This document shows positions 48,043-59,535 of a stretch of DNA of 64,000 nucleotides, in pieces. Below the pieces are notes generated by a model, which ran no database searches, was not told where the DNA came from, and was given only the letters and a program-made list of their open reading frames with translations. The position numbers and the translations under genes were made by a program. Every line of letters begins with the position of its first letter. Position 1 is the first letter of the stretch. The DNA comes from Gracilaria vermiculophylla (lineage: Eukaryota; Rhodophyta; Florideophyceae; Gracilariales; Gracilariaceae), in the NCBI GenBank assembly GCA_019155205.2, contig JAHNZQ020000308.1, positions 2,165,038 to 2,229,037 of the forward strand, in the 5' to 3' direction.

Positions 48043-51000
48043 CCCGCTGCGCCCGCCCGCGCGCGACCAATCTCCGCCATGAAGCCCCAACACGCCTGCC
48101 TCGCCTGCCCTGTGTTCGTTGCCCTCGTGCGTGTCTTGGAAATTGCCGTGCGCGCAGTTGTGGTGCGCGTCCGTCGCACCCGCACGTACGCCCACCTTCA
48201 CGTGCCACCGCCCATGCAACGGCGCCCCCGACATTGAATCGCATCGATGATGTCATGACGCGTGCGCCCGACGTTTTAAAACGCTGTCGGGCGCTTCATT
48301 CGTTTTGCTCGGCGGCGACCTTTTCGAAACGCAGATTTGGTCAGGAGGTTCGCACCAACTCGAGCATCTACCGCTACAACTAACTGGCTCCGCGACTTGG
48401 CCTGTCTGTCGCTCTTTCATACCGCCTCAACCCAGTTTCGTATTGTTTCTTTCCGCCGTAGCTAGCATACATAGCGGCACAGTTTACATAAGCTTCACCC
48501 ATTTCACCCCCGGTGGGGCACCAGACAAGTTTCGCATGTGACCAGCGTTGCAAACCGACTTGTGAAAGCGTGCAAACGGCCCAATGGGAGAGCTGTAACG
48601 GGTTTTCACCTTTGACAAACAATCTTTTGCACGTGGGCCGGCCGCACAGAGTCACACTATCCAGCGCTGATCGCGGGGCTTGACCTCGAGTCATACCCAA
48701 CGTCGCAACCGATTTGTCGAAATGCTGCGGCGGTACATCACTGCTTCCCACCGATCGCGACGCCCCTCCTGTCCTTGTGCGCAGTGCCCGCCCACGCACA
48801 ACTACAGGCGATGAGTGGTTTCGCCCGCAGTGTCACGTCTACGCTGCAGCGCATCATTGTGCAGGCTATCGCGCACCGTCTGTCAAACGCTGGCCCACAC
48901 CCGGCTCGAAGACAAAAGTTTGGTTCCCGTGATTTCGCGGCTGTGAACGGTTTTCATATAGAAGGGGTTGCGTTAACCTTTACCAGGATGGCCGCCAATA
49001 CAAGCCATGTTTGTAAAAATACTTGTCATTGTTGCGCATTTCGGTTTTGACTGCGGTTTTTGCACCCCAATCGTGTCCGAATTCACGGAGCCGACATGTA
49101 CCAATGTACGTTAGAGGCCAGCTGATGTTATCGAAGTGGTCCGGCGTGGGAGAAGACCCTCAAATTCGGTCCGCTGTTTCAAACAAGCACATTCCACTTG
49201 TCACAGCGCCTTTCCATCTGATTGTGCGCCGCCCATTTCTTCTTGGCTGTATGTGGGCCTCCACCACGACATCAACGCAGTCGGCCGGTTCGGAAGTTTG
49301 CCCCAAACACGGAAATGGAAATGTAACATAACCTTCGTATTCCTTCTTTAGTCCTCACTCGCGACGCGTGTCTGTATGAAAAGCATATGTGTGATTCGCG
49401 AAACCAAATGGTCGCGTTACGGACACAATGTTTGAGGGCCGCCACAGGAGTCCACACACAATCGAAGACGTAGGCGGCGTGATACACAATCACATCCACC
49501 GCGAGGAAAGGATTACTGACGTGCCACGAGGTCGAGACACCGGTTGCGGTTCAAGCCCAGGTTTGGAGCAGTAGAGGATTTCACCAGAGTAAAATACGGC
49601 CTCAAGAATGCAGGTCAAACGAAGAAGACGCACATGAGAGAGGTCGCGCCTTCGGTATCGCTCACTGTTGTGATGCGAGCGGCCGGTTCGTCCCGCTTCC
49701 CAGGGGGTGAAACGATTCCTCGCGTACATTCCTTTTATGAGGTCGCCGCAAGACGCCAGTTTCTACCTCGCAGTTTGTCCCACACCGAAAGCTTGAGGTC
49801 ATCATCGGAGATCCACATGCCGCCGGAGGCCCTCTCCGTGACCCGGGTAGGTGAAATTGTCATGGCGCTACAGTTAAAACTGGACAGTATTAAAAGTCGT
49901 CAGGCTCAGGTCCTGGCTGATTCACGAGTGTAGTCGCCTCACCATTCCGATTGATGAATTTCATCATTGCATGTGGAACGAGAACCGTGCAAATGATTTC
50001 CCTATCTTCGTCTGATATCAAAACACCTTGTGAGGCTGGAATAGGTTTAATGTTACTGAATTCGACCGGTTCCACGGACATCATCGTTTTGCAGTAGAAT
50101 TGTCACAGCTCCAAAACAACAATCGTAAAAATAAAATCGCACGTACACAGCCTTACACTAGTGCTGCACTGTTGTCTTGTGCTCGGCTGCGTCAAAAGCT
50201 GCAGCGACCCCCGGCCGTGTGACCCTTCGCCTTTCCCCGAGTGTTGCTGTGCAGTATGCTAGTCTACACATGTCTTTCACTGTTTAAAAGAGCGACCAAG
50301 GACTCCTTGCGGATATCGCACCTCATAAGGTGTCCAGCTAGCCAAATACATCAAGTTACCAGTCGATCCCATGTGAAAGCATTTGTTCACAAAAACACGT
50401 GCGCCAGTTACATCCGATCCTGCGTATGCTATGAAAACATTTGATTGCCTTTTTCCCTATTGGATGGTTGTGCAGCAAAATCGGGGCACGCCATCATTGT
50501 AGATGCAAATATTGACCAACAATCATATGCAACTACTAGGCTGGACAGATCCTTCGGAACACTGCATTTCGAATCCTGCGAAAGGGGTTTGCAATGATGT
50601 CGTGCAAGATACCGAGCGATGTGCGGTTTCTATCTCACTCAACGATCTCGACTAATCTTCGGAAGCTAGCGGTCGAGACCGATGTGGGGAATCTGAGTTT
50701 TGCTGACTCACGACAAGATCAGGTAAGCACGAGGAAAATCCTTTTTTTGAAAGATTCCGTTTTACTGGCTAGCAAGAACGGAATCTTCAAGTATGCATCG
50801 GCCGAGAGTATCGGTTCATGCGACGGCGATGTCCGTGCAGTGAAGGGCAGAGTGTTACCCGGGCGGGGTTGGGAGGGAAAGCAGAGCCATGGCAGGGCAC
50901 TGCCCACAAAGCTTCTAGCTTGCCGATAAGAAAGGCCAAACTCTCCAAGAACCGTCGCTTGTACTTTGCTACAGACGCCGTCGTCCACTTGAAGTTGATT

Positions 51001-51762
51001 CCCATAAAAAATTCATTCGCAGGATCTCCTTTGCCGCTGACGACGGTGCCAGCAGGGAGGATAGACCGTTTGAGTCCTGTTGAACACATCTGCTTTACTC
51101 TTTTTTTTTTTTTTTCTTCCAAGTTGATGGACTCATGATCAAAAAGTCGCGCTGGCAGGGGAGAAGAAAACATCAGGCCTTCTTTCAACGATACTCGTGT
51201 TGAATGGTTTGGCATAGATATTCGCTACATGCGTCGTGCAACGTAAAGATGCCAAGGACGTGAAACTGCGGACATGACGAGCATCCATGTTACCTGTTAA
51301 TGGTATGAAGGAAAAGAAATCATTACACGTGGGCAAAGAATTTCCGCTACCCCCATATGAGATATGTGAACTCCTCACGTTTCACGTGAGCACGGAGGAT
51401 TTATCTATGTATTCTGTAAGATGAAACCGAAAAGTGGAAAACGGTACGATGCTTCACATGGGTTTTCGATGAGATATGGTTCCGAGAGAGAGTGACTCAC
51501 ACTTGATGTTTGCCTTGGGTTCCTCAATCGTGTCACTAAGGTATAAACATTACTATCCCGTCGTAGATTTGGTGTGGGAGTCACACCAACGAAGTACCCG
51601 TGTTGATTGTAGCAAACTTGGTTTCGCTGATGCGCGGGTTGCGTCGGCAAGAAGTGGCCCTTCATACAAGCCGTATTCACCAATACCCGGACGTTTATTG
51701 CTGTGGCAACTACAAGTAAAAATTTAACTCCTGGTCAAAACAAGGGGTATTGGGGCAAGTAC
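48043..51762. other. 3.7-kb gene-poor region between IPK1 and ATP synthase alpha
   Basis: The largest gap in the window. Open frames are all short (under about 145 codons), on both strands, and show no motif; many lack an ATG. I looked for tRNA B-boxes, transposase and reverse-transcriptase motifs and found none that held. A strong hairpin sits at 48264-48294. It may contain 3' UTRs, noncoding RNA or a heavily decayed element. Confidence 0.4.
48264..48294. other. Perfect 9-bp inverted repeat (hairpin)
   Basis: GCGCCCGAC and its complement GTCGGGCGC flank GTTTTAAAAC, itself a palindrome, plus three bases. The structure lies 220 bp after the IPK1 stop. Confidence 0.7.
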
Positions 51763-53418
51763 CTAAGCTTCAAATGTCTCCAAAAACGTGGTGAGGGCAT
51801 TCTTCAAAGCACCATCTGTGGCGTCAGACACACTTCCTTCCTTTCTGATCGTCGAAAGCAACGCGGCATGGTTGGCGCGCATGTACTTCAAGTAGGCTGC
51901 TTCAAATTCCTTGATCTTGTTGACGGGCATCTTATCCAGGAAACCGCGCACACCGGCATACAGAGTGACCACTTGCTCCTCAGGGGGCATCGGCACGAAT
52001 TGGTCTTGTTTCAACAACTCATTCAAGCGGTCACCACGGTTAAGCATCTGTTGGGTGGAAGCATCAAGATCCGAACCGAACTGCGCGAAGGCAGCAACTT
52101 CCCTATGCTGCGCCAACTCTAGCTTCATTGAACCGGCCACTTGCTTCATGGCCTTCATCTGGGCGGCAGAACCCACCCGAGACACGGAGAGACCAACGTT
52201 AATGGCTGGTCGTTGACCCTTGTAGAAGAGTTCAGTTTCCAAAAACACCTGACCATCGGTAATAGAAATCACATTGGTAGGCACGTACGCAGACACATCA
52301 CCAGCTTGCGTCTCGATGATGGGTAGGGCAGTAAGAGATCCTCCGCCGACGTCCTTGTTCATTTTAGCAGCCCGTTCCAACAAACGTGAATGGAGGTAGA
52401 AAATATCTCCAGGGTAGGCCTCACGTCCTGGAGGTCGACGAAGAAGCAAAGACATCTGTCGATATGCAACAGCCTGCTTGGACAGATCATCGTAGATAAT
52501 AAGCGCATGCTTACCATTGTCGCGGAAATACTCGCCAATAGCACATCCAGAGTAAGGAGCAAGGAACTGGAGCGGGGCAGCATCAGAGGCGGTGGCAGCG
52601 ACAATAATGGAATACTTGAGGGCTCCCGCTTCCTCGAGGGTCTTGGCCAGCTGGGCGACAGTGGATCGCTTCTGACCGATGGCAACGTACACACAGTACA
52701 ACTGCTTTTCAACGTCACCACTGTCAAAGTTACCCTTCTGGTTAAGTATGGTATCCAGGGCGACGGCGGTCTTTCCGGTCTGACGATCTCCAATAATAAG
52801 TTCACGTTGGCCACGGCCGATCGGCACTAGAGCATCCACAGCCTTGAGACCGGTCTGCATGGGCTCGTGGACACCCATGCGCGGCATGATGCCGGGCGCC
52901 TTGACTTCGACACGTTCACGGGTGACGTTGGTGATGGGCCCTTTACCGTCAATTGGATTGCCGAGGGCATCGACGACGCGACCGAGCATACCCTCGCCAA
53001 CGGGGACATCGACAATAGCTCCGGTACGACGGCAAATCTGGCCCTCAGATATTTCGCGATCGTTACCGAAGACGACGATACCACAGTTGCCCACCTCAAG
53101 ATTGAGGGCCATGCCCTTGAGGCCGGACTCGAACTCAACCATTTCGCCGGCCTTGCAATTGTTGAGACCGTACACACGCGCAATACCATCACCAATGGAG
53201 AGCACCCTGCCAACCTCGTCCAACTCGATCTTTTGCTGGTAGTTGATGATTCGATCCTCGATGATAGAGGAGACCTCTGCGGGATCCATGGCGGCGGAGA
53301 CGGGGGCGGAGGTGCGCATGGTGGCGACGGGGACGGCACGGAAGGCGACAGGCTCACGGGCGAAGCGTGTGACGGCGCGCACGCCGGCCAAAACGCTACG
53401 CATGACAGCCGGAGACAT
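51763..53418 (-). CDS. ATP1: Mitochondrial F1 ATP synthase subunit alpha
   Basis: ATG 53418 gives 551 residues. An N-terminal presequence of about 40 residues, rich in Arg, Ala and Ser and without acidic residues before residue 22, targets the mitochondrion. The Walker A motif GDRQTGKT is at 210-217. The catalytic-interface Arg is in [12 protein letters not shown], and [20 protein letters not shown] is the Walker B and DELSEED-like region. Length is normal for alpha subunits. Subunit alpha carries the non-catalytic nucleotide site of the F1 head. The gene is nuclear here; in land plants it stays in the mitochondrion. A 27-base C run on the sense strand lies 61 bp upstream of the start. Confidence 0.98.
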   Translation of the reverse strand: MSPAVMRSVLAGVRAVTRFAREPVAFRAVPVATMRTSAPVSAAMDPAEVSSIIEDRIINYQQKIELDEVGRVLSIGDGIARVYGLNNCKAGEMVEFESGLKGMALNLEVGNCGIVVFGNDREISEGQICRRTGAIVDVPVGEGMLGRVVDALGNPIDGKGPITNVTRERVEVKAPGIMPRMGVHEPMQTGLKAVDALVPIGRGQRELIIGDRQTGKTAVALDTILNQKGNFDSGDVEKQLYCVYVAIGQKRSTVAQLAKTLEEAGALKYSIIVAATASDAAPLQFLAPYSGCAIGEYFRDNGKHALIIYDDLSKQAVAYRQMSLLLRRPPGREAYPGDIFYLHSRLLERAAKMNKDVGGGSLTALPIIETQAGDVSAYVPTNVISITDGQVFLETELFYKGQRPAINVGLSVSRVGSAAQMKAMKQVAGSMKLELAQHREVAAFAQFGSDLDASTQQMLNRGDRLNELLKQDQFVPMPPEEQVVTLYAGVRGFLDKMPVNKIKEFEAAYLKYMRANHAALLSTIRKEGSVSDATDGALKNALTTFLETFEA

Positions 53419-53478
53419 GTGGGATGGGACGGTAGCGCGAAAGGCGGGAGACTACAAGCGCGTGAGGGGGAAGGGGGA

Positions 53479-53505
53479 GGGGGGGGGGGGGGGGGGGGGG
53501 GGGGG
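53479..53505. repeat. 27-base poly-G (poly-C on ATP1 sense strand)
   Basis: An uninterrupted run of 27 G on the + strand, 61 bp from the ATP1 start codon, inside a wider G/A-rich stretch. Length may vary or be misjudged in sequencing. Confidence 0.9.
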
Positions 53506-53869
53506 TGGGCGCGGGAGCACGAGTCGACGGGGGGAGGCAGGTGGTGCGGGGCGATGGGCGTGATGCGAGTCGTGCGGGCTGAACGGCTTGTGCCACACAG
53601 GCTGCGGGCGCACGATCGGGCAGCGCACGCAGATCGCCGTGAGAGCCCCTTGGTGCACCACAGCAGCAGCGCATCGCCATCGGCGCTGTGGCGCGGCCTT
53701 ACAGCCTTACAGAGAGCAAGCGGTCTAGCTGTCGTACAGTACGTGCGATGCCCCTGCGCGGGAGCACAGCTTTTTGTTGGCGAACACAATCTGCCAGCTT
53801 TGGTCCGCGGGGCACCGGCCACACCTCTGTGTCGCCATTGCTGCAAAGCGGGCACCGCGCCCGCAACCC

Positions 53870-53965
53870 GTCGCCCTCGCTCGCGACGGCTGCCTTCGCC
53901 CGGCTTCCCGTCGCCCCCGCTCTCGACGGCTGCGTTCGCTCGGCTTCCCGTCGCCCCGTCTCCGT
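53870..53965. repeat. Degenerate short tandem repeat upstream of ATP1
   Basis: Three imperfect units share CGGCTTCCCGTCGCC or CCCGTCGCCCTCGCTCGC-like words with GACGGCTGC between. The unit is about 42 bp. Confidence 0.5.
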
Positions 53966-53980
53966 CACACTTCCATGTGC

Positions 53981-55630
53981 TCACCCGTCCCGCCTGCCCT
54001 TTCCGGCGTAGACGCAGGTGCCGAGGGGGTTGCTGTAAAGCCGCGCGTGCCACACGCGCAGGCGTTCCGACTTGCAGCTCACCTGCCACATGTTGTGCCT
54101 CATCCCCCTCCCGCTCATCTGCACCACCGGCTGGTGCACCACAAACCCCAACCCCACATCGTATCGAACCACAGCCTTTCCTGTCAGCATGCCACTTATC
54201 TCGTAGCACTTCGAGTCCGCATCCGTGCTCGACACCAGTTTCTGACTGCGGCCGAGCAGCAATTCTGACGTGATCTCGCGCACGTCTGACTGTTGTATTC
54301 GGAAGTTCAGCCACGCGATCGTGAATGCTGCCCTCTTCATGTGACTGCTCTCGCGCAGCATCTTGTCGAAAAGAACGCCAGCTTTGATGGGCTGTTGTTC
54401 ACTGGGCCCCTTTCCATCTGTCGTCGCTATGTACTCGTCGAGATCGTACAGCATCGCCCACTTGTGGTACCCACCAAGCAGCGTATATGGCATCATTGTA
54501 ATCTGGTGCTGTCCGTATCGTTGAGATCCACTACATGCATGCCTTCTTTCGGATCCCGTCGCATGTGTTCCTAGTCTGCAGAAGGGTATCAGTATGATTC
54601 TTTCGTACAAATCATCCGATATCCCGATTTTGTTCAGCTCAGCAGCTACATTATCCGCCACCCTCTCAAACAGCCTTTTATTCTGTTTTGTCACGTCTTC
54701 CAGACAAACCTTGTCGGTCATGTTGCAATCTGACATTGAACGGTCGACGACAATGGGCAAAACTGCCATGTCGAAGCGCACACTGCCTTGCAGCGAACGA
54801 GCGGCCCAATGTGCAATCTCAAAATGATTTCGTTCTAGCTCTTTCTTGTTCCCGGATAGAGAATTTGCACAGAATAAAATTGCAGACGGATCACTCATTC
54901 TCGCCGGAGCGCGTGAGCTAATCACTTTTGGAGCATTCCATCCAAACACGCACCCCATAGCAAAGCTTGGCTTGAACAGCAGCTTTTTTCCATCGAAGCG
55001 GTCAAGCGGAATATCAAGGTCTACGCTTACCCGGGGGTCATCAGCCAAGCTTCGAACATAATCTCCAAAATCAGACTGACTACTTTTCGCTTGCAATGTG
55101 ACAATCAGCTGGCATTCATACACTTCTAACCCTCGTTTGGTCTTTTTACCGGCAGCATACTCAAAACCATCACCTTTATTGTATACATCAAGTTCTCGAA
55201 CGTCATCCACATGAGCTCTCAACTCCGGTGCGTTACGGATACTCACTGAAACGTTTTCGTTCTGTATGCGCACGGAAAGATGAGCAGTGACTGCAATTAT
55301 GATTCTTTGAGAAGGCAAGGGGCCATGTTTATGCCGGGCATGGCGCTGGGATGCCGGGCGATTGTCGAGATAGATGTCACGCAGGAGCGCATTAGGAAAA
55401 GCGTCATCTGAATATTCGGAAGCTTCACTAGAAAACGACCCTGTGCATGTTTGGTTAGGAAGCCAAATTGAAAGGCGCCGTCGACTAGAAGGGCCCCTGA
55501 GAGCTGTTCGAAACGATCCGAGTGAAAGTGAAGTTCGTTCGAAGTGTGCGAGGATGAGGAAGGTGGGGAAAGCGACCAGGAGCGTGCAGACGAGCTGTGC
55601 CGACAGAGAACAAGGACGTGGGCTAAGCAT
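53981..55630 (-). CDS. Type II membrane protein, putative Golgi glycosyltransferase (GT92-like)
   Basis: I start at ATG 55630 (549 residues) because it places a membrane helix near residues 8-32 (CTLLVAFPTFLILAHF). An earlier ATG at 55792 would add 54 residues with a second hydrophobic patch. The C-terminal half looks like a family 92-type glycosyltransferase: KWAMLYDLDEYIATTD resembles the DxD-like metal site, preceded by QHQITMMPYTLLGGYH and followed by AFTIAWLNFRIQ. The mid part (FAMGCVFGWNAPKVIS, ILFCANSLSGN) resembles the entry to the nucleotide-sugar site. Acceptor and sugar are unknown. The family assignment rests on a few motifs. Confidence 0.5.
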   Translation of the reverse strand: MLSPRPCSLSAQLVCTLLVAFPTFLILAHFERTSLSLGSFRTALRGPSSRRRLSIWLPNQTCTGSFSSEASEYSDDAFPNALLRDIYLDNRPASQRHARHKHGPLPSQRIIIAVTAHLSVRIQNENVSVSIRNAPELRAHVDDVRELDVYNKGDGFEYAAGKKTKRGLEVYECQLIVTLQAKSSQSDFGDYVRSLADDPRVSVDLDIPLDRFDGKKLLFKPSFAMGCVFGWNAPKVISSRAPARMSDPSAILFCANSLSGNKKELERNHFEIAHWAARSLQGSVRFDMAVLPIVVDRSMSDCNMTDKVCLEDVTKQNKRLFERVADNVAAELNKIGISDDLYERIILIPFCRLGTHATGSERRHACSGSQRYGQHQITMMPYTLLGGYHKWAMLYDLDEYIATTDGKGPSEQQPIKAGVLFDKMLRESSHMKRAAFTIAWLNFRIQQSDVREITSELLLGRSQKLVSSTDADSKCYEISGMLTGKAVVRYDVGLGFVVHQPVVQMSGRGMRHNMWQVSCKSERLRVWHARLYSNPLGTCVYAGKGRRDG

Positions 55631-57303
55631 ATTGCTGAACAAGATGCGGTTCACGCGAGGTAAAGCGACATGCGGCCAAAAGTGATAAAGAAACATAATC
55701 ATGCAACAGCCAGAACTACTGTCTGCTTCGTGGTGACAAAGCTCTCGTGGTAAGTCTCGCTGGACCAACCACGACATTATATTGTTGAACATTTTGTTCT
55801 CAAGAGAACCTGTCTGCAAGAACCGTTGAGGATTTCATTCGTGAACAGCGTGTTGTACAGCTGGTGAAATCTTAACAGTGTGGACGGTCTGGAAAGGCAA
55901 AAATGACAGGCTCAAGCTTGCTCTTTTCTTTCTGCATTTATTCTTGGGACACAGGGGTGGGTAACGCTCGTTTGCATGTGGCTGTGGGGCTGCCGAACAG
56001 AGATTGTCAGTGAGCGTCTCACTCGAACTTGACGTTAACTGGGACATCAAGACGCGACCATGTGTCACCACAGTAAGTGTATCGGTGCAGAATTATGTTG
56101 AATTGATGAACTGAGAGAAACAAGAAATCATGGTAGAACGAATGGAACAAATTGTCAATCTTGGAAGGATGAATAAAGTCTTCATAAAGTCTTCAGGAAC
56201 TCTGCCAAACGCCAATGTTCATGTGGATCGCAAGGTCCATCAGACCCGTCACCGAATTCAATTCAGCCAATTCCATTTCTTGGAGTGGTTGATGATCTTT
56301 GATGATTCAAATGCCGACCGAAATGACACAGTAATGCAGCGCCATCAATCCGGCATCATTGTTGCTTTGCATGCACTGCTCAAGAATCCGTATCGAACAA
56401 TTATGTCACTGCGACAGCTTACGAAGAGCAGCCAACACTATTTACCAGGGAAAAATCCGTTCAATTGCCACACATGGCGATGAAAAAGATCCTGGCCTTC
56501 CTAGATTTGCAATATTTTACTTCGAAAAATGTGCGTAATATCTGTGGTTGCGATGGCAGAGCAATTGCTCCACAGCACAGCAGTGTAGTTGCATAGCTGA
56601 GCTACTTATCAGAGGGTTGTAGGCGATCGTAGATGAGCCGCGCTAACGGCGGCAACGTTATCCGTGGGAGGGAATTCCATTTGCCTCTGATGTGATCGCC
56701 GCCAGCTGTCTATTCTGCTGCCAATTAAATATTCTACATTCCTGCGTGCCTGGGAATTCCAATATTATCGTGTTCGGGCACATTCCAAAGGAAGCCAAGG
56801 TCCGATGCATTGCGAAAAGTGCAAAGTGCCCTTCGTAATCCAAATCTGTGTTGTGGCAACTGTATACATCTAGCATCGCGTTGAAACATTCAAAATCGCA
56901 TACAGATGAGAAAAGACCATCAAAAGACTGTCTACATGGGCACAGCCCTCCCTATAAGCAATGAAAGCCGTCTGATAATGCTGTTCATTCTATCCTCAGT
57001 CGGAAATTGCGCCAGAATATCAAGCATCTTCAAGAAAAAAGGATGTAGGGGTAGCTTGAACTCATTAACCAGCGATGCAAGTCAGGCACCATCGGCTCCA
57101 TAAGCTGCTTTTGAGTATCTTTTTGCAATTCCGGTGCTCCGTTCCAAAGCTTCTGGTTCCAATTCAGCTTCGAATGCATGCTACAGCTTATGGAGCGATT
57201 TTATCAAGTTAAAATGAGAGCAGAATCGTATTGCGGACAAAGAATGATCCTAAAGTACTACATTTGTACAGTTCAGGGAAATTCCGCCCCGCATAACAGC
57301 ATA
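55631..57303. other. 1.7-kb region between two genes
   Basis: Mixed to AT-rich. A + ATG frame at 56130-56483 (117 codons) and another at 56906-57103 show no motif, so I leave them uncalled. Confidence 0.4.
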
Positions 57304-57819
57304 ATGATCCTCAGTTTCGTCTCGCTAACAATGGGAATGCTTTTCCTCTCTATGGACATGGAGTTGGCCTATTCTCTCGAATCACTCAAAAATAGGCGTG
57401 ACATGTTATTGCTTTCCCAGAAGGATATTCCAGTACACGGGAACTGGTGCAAATTGGGTCTAACTAGTAAAGAAAAGCCCTGCATAGATAAGTTGGATTG
57501 CGCATGTCGGCGCCATATTGGTTGCTACCTTAAACACGGCATACTTGATTGTGCCTGTGATAATCAATTTGTCTCAGAGCTAAATCATATCAGTGATATT
57601 AAAGCAAGGATTATGGGGGCATTCTTCAGAGGTAGTTCGTGTTATGCTCCAAAGTTTGGGAGACCAAGACCTGCCATATGTGAAACCTTTCTATGTCGAC
57701 TCGGATCAATAACATGTTTACATCTGCCATGTTTGAAGTGGAGCTGCAAAACCGAATGGATTTCAAAAAGAAAAGACAAAGTTAGGAAGCACCAGTGCAA
57801 AACGCGGCTATCGCGATAG
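57304..57819 (+). CDS. Possible secreted cysteine-rich protein
   Basis: The frame is open for 235 codons (57115-57819), long for this AT-rich DNA. An internal ATG at 57304 gives 171 residues that start MILSFVSLTMGMLFLS, a good signal-peptide shape. The mature part has 14 Cys, with DCAC occurring twice (in LDCACRRHIGCY and LDCACDNQF), and a basic tail. The even Cys number and leader point to a disulfide-bonded extracellular protein. I do not recognise the fold, and it does not match the larger Cys-repeat protein at 39232. An earlier ATG at 57178 is possible but hides the leader. Confidence 0.4.
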   Translation: MILSFVSLTMGMLFLSMDMELAYSLESLKNRRDMLLLSQKDIPVHGNWCKLGLTSKEKPCIDKLDCACRRHIGCYLKHGILDCACDNQFVSELNHISDIKARIMGAFFRGSSCYAPKFGRPRPAICETFLCRLGSITCLHLPCLKWSCKTEWISKRKDKVRKHQCKTRLSR

Positions 57820-58515
57820 AATCGCCCACTATTGTGGGTAGGCGGCTCATGCCCACAATTAAAATGTTAAAGGCAATAACATTGACCTGTGGGATTGTTC
57901 TACTTAAAACACGGTTGTCAGAGCAGTTAAATTGTCGTTGGACATTTCGTGGGGTTGTCATCGCAGGTGTGACACAAACACAAAGAATCGTTCAGCATAA
58001 AGCTGGGCTACTTCGCTGCGTCCTGCCGTCGCCGTTCTCTCTTTTACTCGACACAAGGCTGGGCACTTTCATGAGTCTATGCTGTGACGTTTGGCAAGGG
58101 CTTTCTTACTGACACTTGCATTCAGGCGGCAGCGTCCTTTCGTCATTGTATTTCGCTATACAACGTCTTCTTAATTAATCTCATAGCACTCTTCTATAAT
58201 CCTTGTATTAGGCAATAAAAATGTCGATGTAATCGGCTCAAAGCATCTTGTAAGTCTGCGTTCACTTCGTCAATATCTTACAATGGTACAGAGCCCGAAC
58301 TGTACATCGTAAAAAACCGACGTGCACTTTGTTCCTTACTCTACTTTTGAGACACGCAAAAAACTGGATGATATGGACAACGGAAACGGGCTCACATACG
58401 TAGTGTATGGGAGCGGTTGGCTTTTTCATGGGTTTGCTGATCACCGATGCTGAATTTGGCGCTTAATTTTCTGATGCAATGGACTCATCAATGCAATCGA
58501 GCAATTTGGGAACCG
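57820..58515. other. Convergent intergenic region
   Basis: 696 bp between the Cys-rich frame and the peptidase stop. No feature is recognised. Confidence 0.45.
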
Positions 58516-59535
58516 TTATTCGCCACGAAGCTTACGCCAAGTTTGGTGAGCTCCGACCGCATCTGCTTCGTAGACGCCACGCGCAATGGCTCTCGTAAGA
58601 GTGTCGGCGGCGGCGGAACCAAGGTTTGCTAATGAGAGCGCGGTTGGTGCTGCGAGTTCTTTACTTGCCGTCGACACGGCAAACACAATATCTCCATCGT
58701 AAGGGGTGTGCAGTGGGCGAATGGCGCGAGACATACCATCCGTGGCCATGATAGCCAAGCGTTGTGCTTCGGCTTTAGTAAGCATCGCGTCCGTGGCGAC
58801 AATGGCGATAGTGGTGTTTGCGCCTTTCTGTAAACCTTCCGTCTTGCAACCGATGAGCGGCGACGGCAATGGCGCCAGTTTCTCTGCGTTTGATGGACGT
58901 GCGCCGCCGAACTCGTCACCAATTTCCCACATGGCAGCCCAGAAGGTGTTGCTGCGCGGGTCAATTACCGAGCCAAAGCTGTTGACTGCGACAAGAGCAC
59001 CAACAGTGTAACTGCCCACTTTCATCGAGGCGCTCCCGAGGCCGCCCTTCAACTGTCCGGCTGTGGCGCCCATGCCCGCTCCGCTGTTCCCAAGTCGAAA
59101 ATCCTTGGCTGCTGCCTTGAAAGCGGCGGCGCCAAGAGCTCGGTAGGGCGACGTTTCACCCCAACGCTTGTCACCTCCGTTTGCCAAATCGAACAGAACT
59201 GCCGAGGGGACTACTGGACAAGGCCAGGGCAGCTTGCCAAAAGTGAAACCAACGCCTTTCTTTGCCAGCGCATCGATGACGCCACCGGCGGCATCGAGGC
59301 CAAACACAGAGCCGCCGGCAAGCACAAGTCCGTGGACGCCCTCGACTGTACACGAAGACTGTAGCGCGGGGATGTCACGACTACCAGGAGCTCCGCCGCG
59401 AACGTCGGCCGCGGCCATCATCTTCCTGCCAACGGGGATGAGTACAGTAACGCCGGTCAGCACATTACTGTCCTCAGCGTTTCCGACTATCAAGCCTGGC
59501 ACATCCGTGATCAGGTTTCTCTGTGGGGAGGACAT
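58516..59535 (-). CDS. P1/S58 family peptidase (DmpA-type aminopeptidase)
   Basis: The first in-frame ATG is 59535, giving 339 residues. The family (N-terminal nucleophile-like aminopeptidases and D-esterases) is recognised by ITDVPGLIVGNAED at the start, GGSVFGLDAAGGV near residue 74, GAGMGATAGQLKGGLGSAS at 152-170 and VGALVAVNSFGSVIDP near 178. The GLGSAS loop holds the Ser (168) expected to become the new N-terminus after self-cleavage. There is no targeting peptide. Most known members are bacterial or fungal, so an early gene transfer is possible, but base use here is similar to neighbours. Substrate is unknown. Confidence 0.88.
   Translation of the reverse strand: MSSPQRNLITDVPGLIVGNAEDSNVLTGVTVLIPVGRKMMAAADVRGGAPGSRDIPALQSSCTVEGVHGLVLAGGSVFGLDAAGGVIDALAKKGVGFTFGKLPWPCPVVPSAVLFDLANGGDKRWGETSPYRALGAAAFKAAAKDFRLGNSGAGMGATAGQLKGGLGSASMKVGSYTVGALVAVNSFGSVIDPRSNTFWAAMWEIGDEFGGARPSNAEKLAPLPSPLIGCKTEGLQKGANTTIAIVATDAMLTKAEAQRLAIMATDGMSRAIRPLHTPYDGDIVFAVSTASKELAAPTALSLANLGSAAADTLTRAIARGVYEADAVGAHQTWRKLRGE

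Larger units (their letters stand above)
53419..53980. promoter_or_regulatory. Promoter region of ATP1
   Basis: 562 bp between the stop of the upstream minus-strand gene and ATP1. It holds the C27 tract and, further up, CGTCGCC-type words repeated several times (around 53870-53960), partly as a degenerate CGGCTTCCCGTCGCC repeat. Confidence 0.4.

Noticed and set aside
49548..49558. tRNA B-box-like GGTTCAAGCCC
   Set aside because: The flanking bases do not pair as a T stem, and no A box or acceptor stem fits.
49890..50084. 64-codon minus-strand frame
   Set aside because: Short and without motif or a likely promoter.
56130..56483. 117-codon + frame
   Set aside because: No motif, no signal peptide, length expected by chance in this composition.
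58455..58462. TTTGGCGC (E2F-like)
   Set aside because: Lies 3' of the peptidase gene, not near a start codon; a few chance copies are expected in 64 kb.
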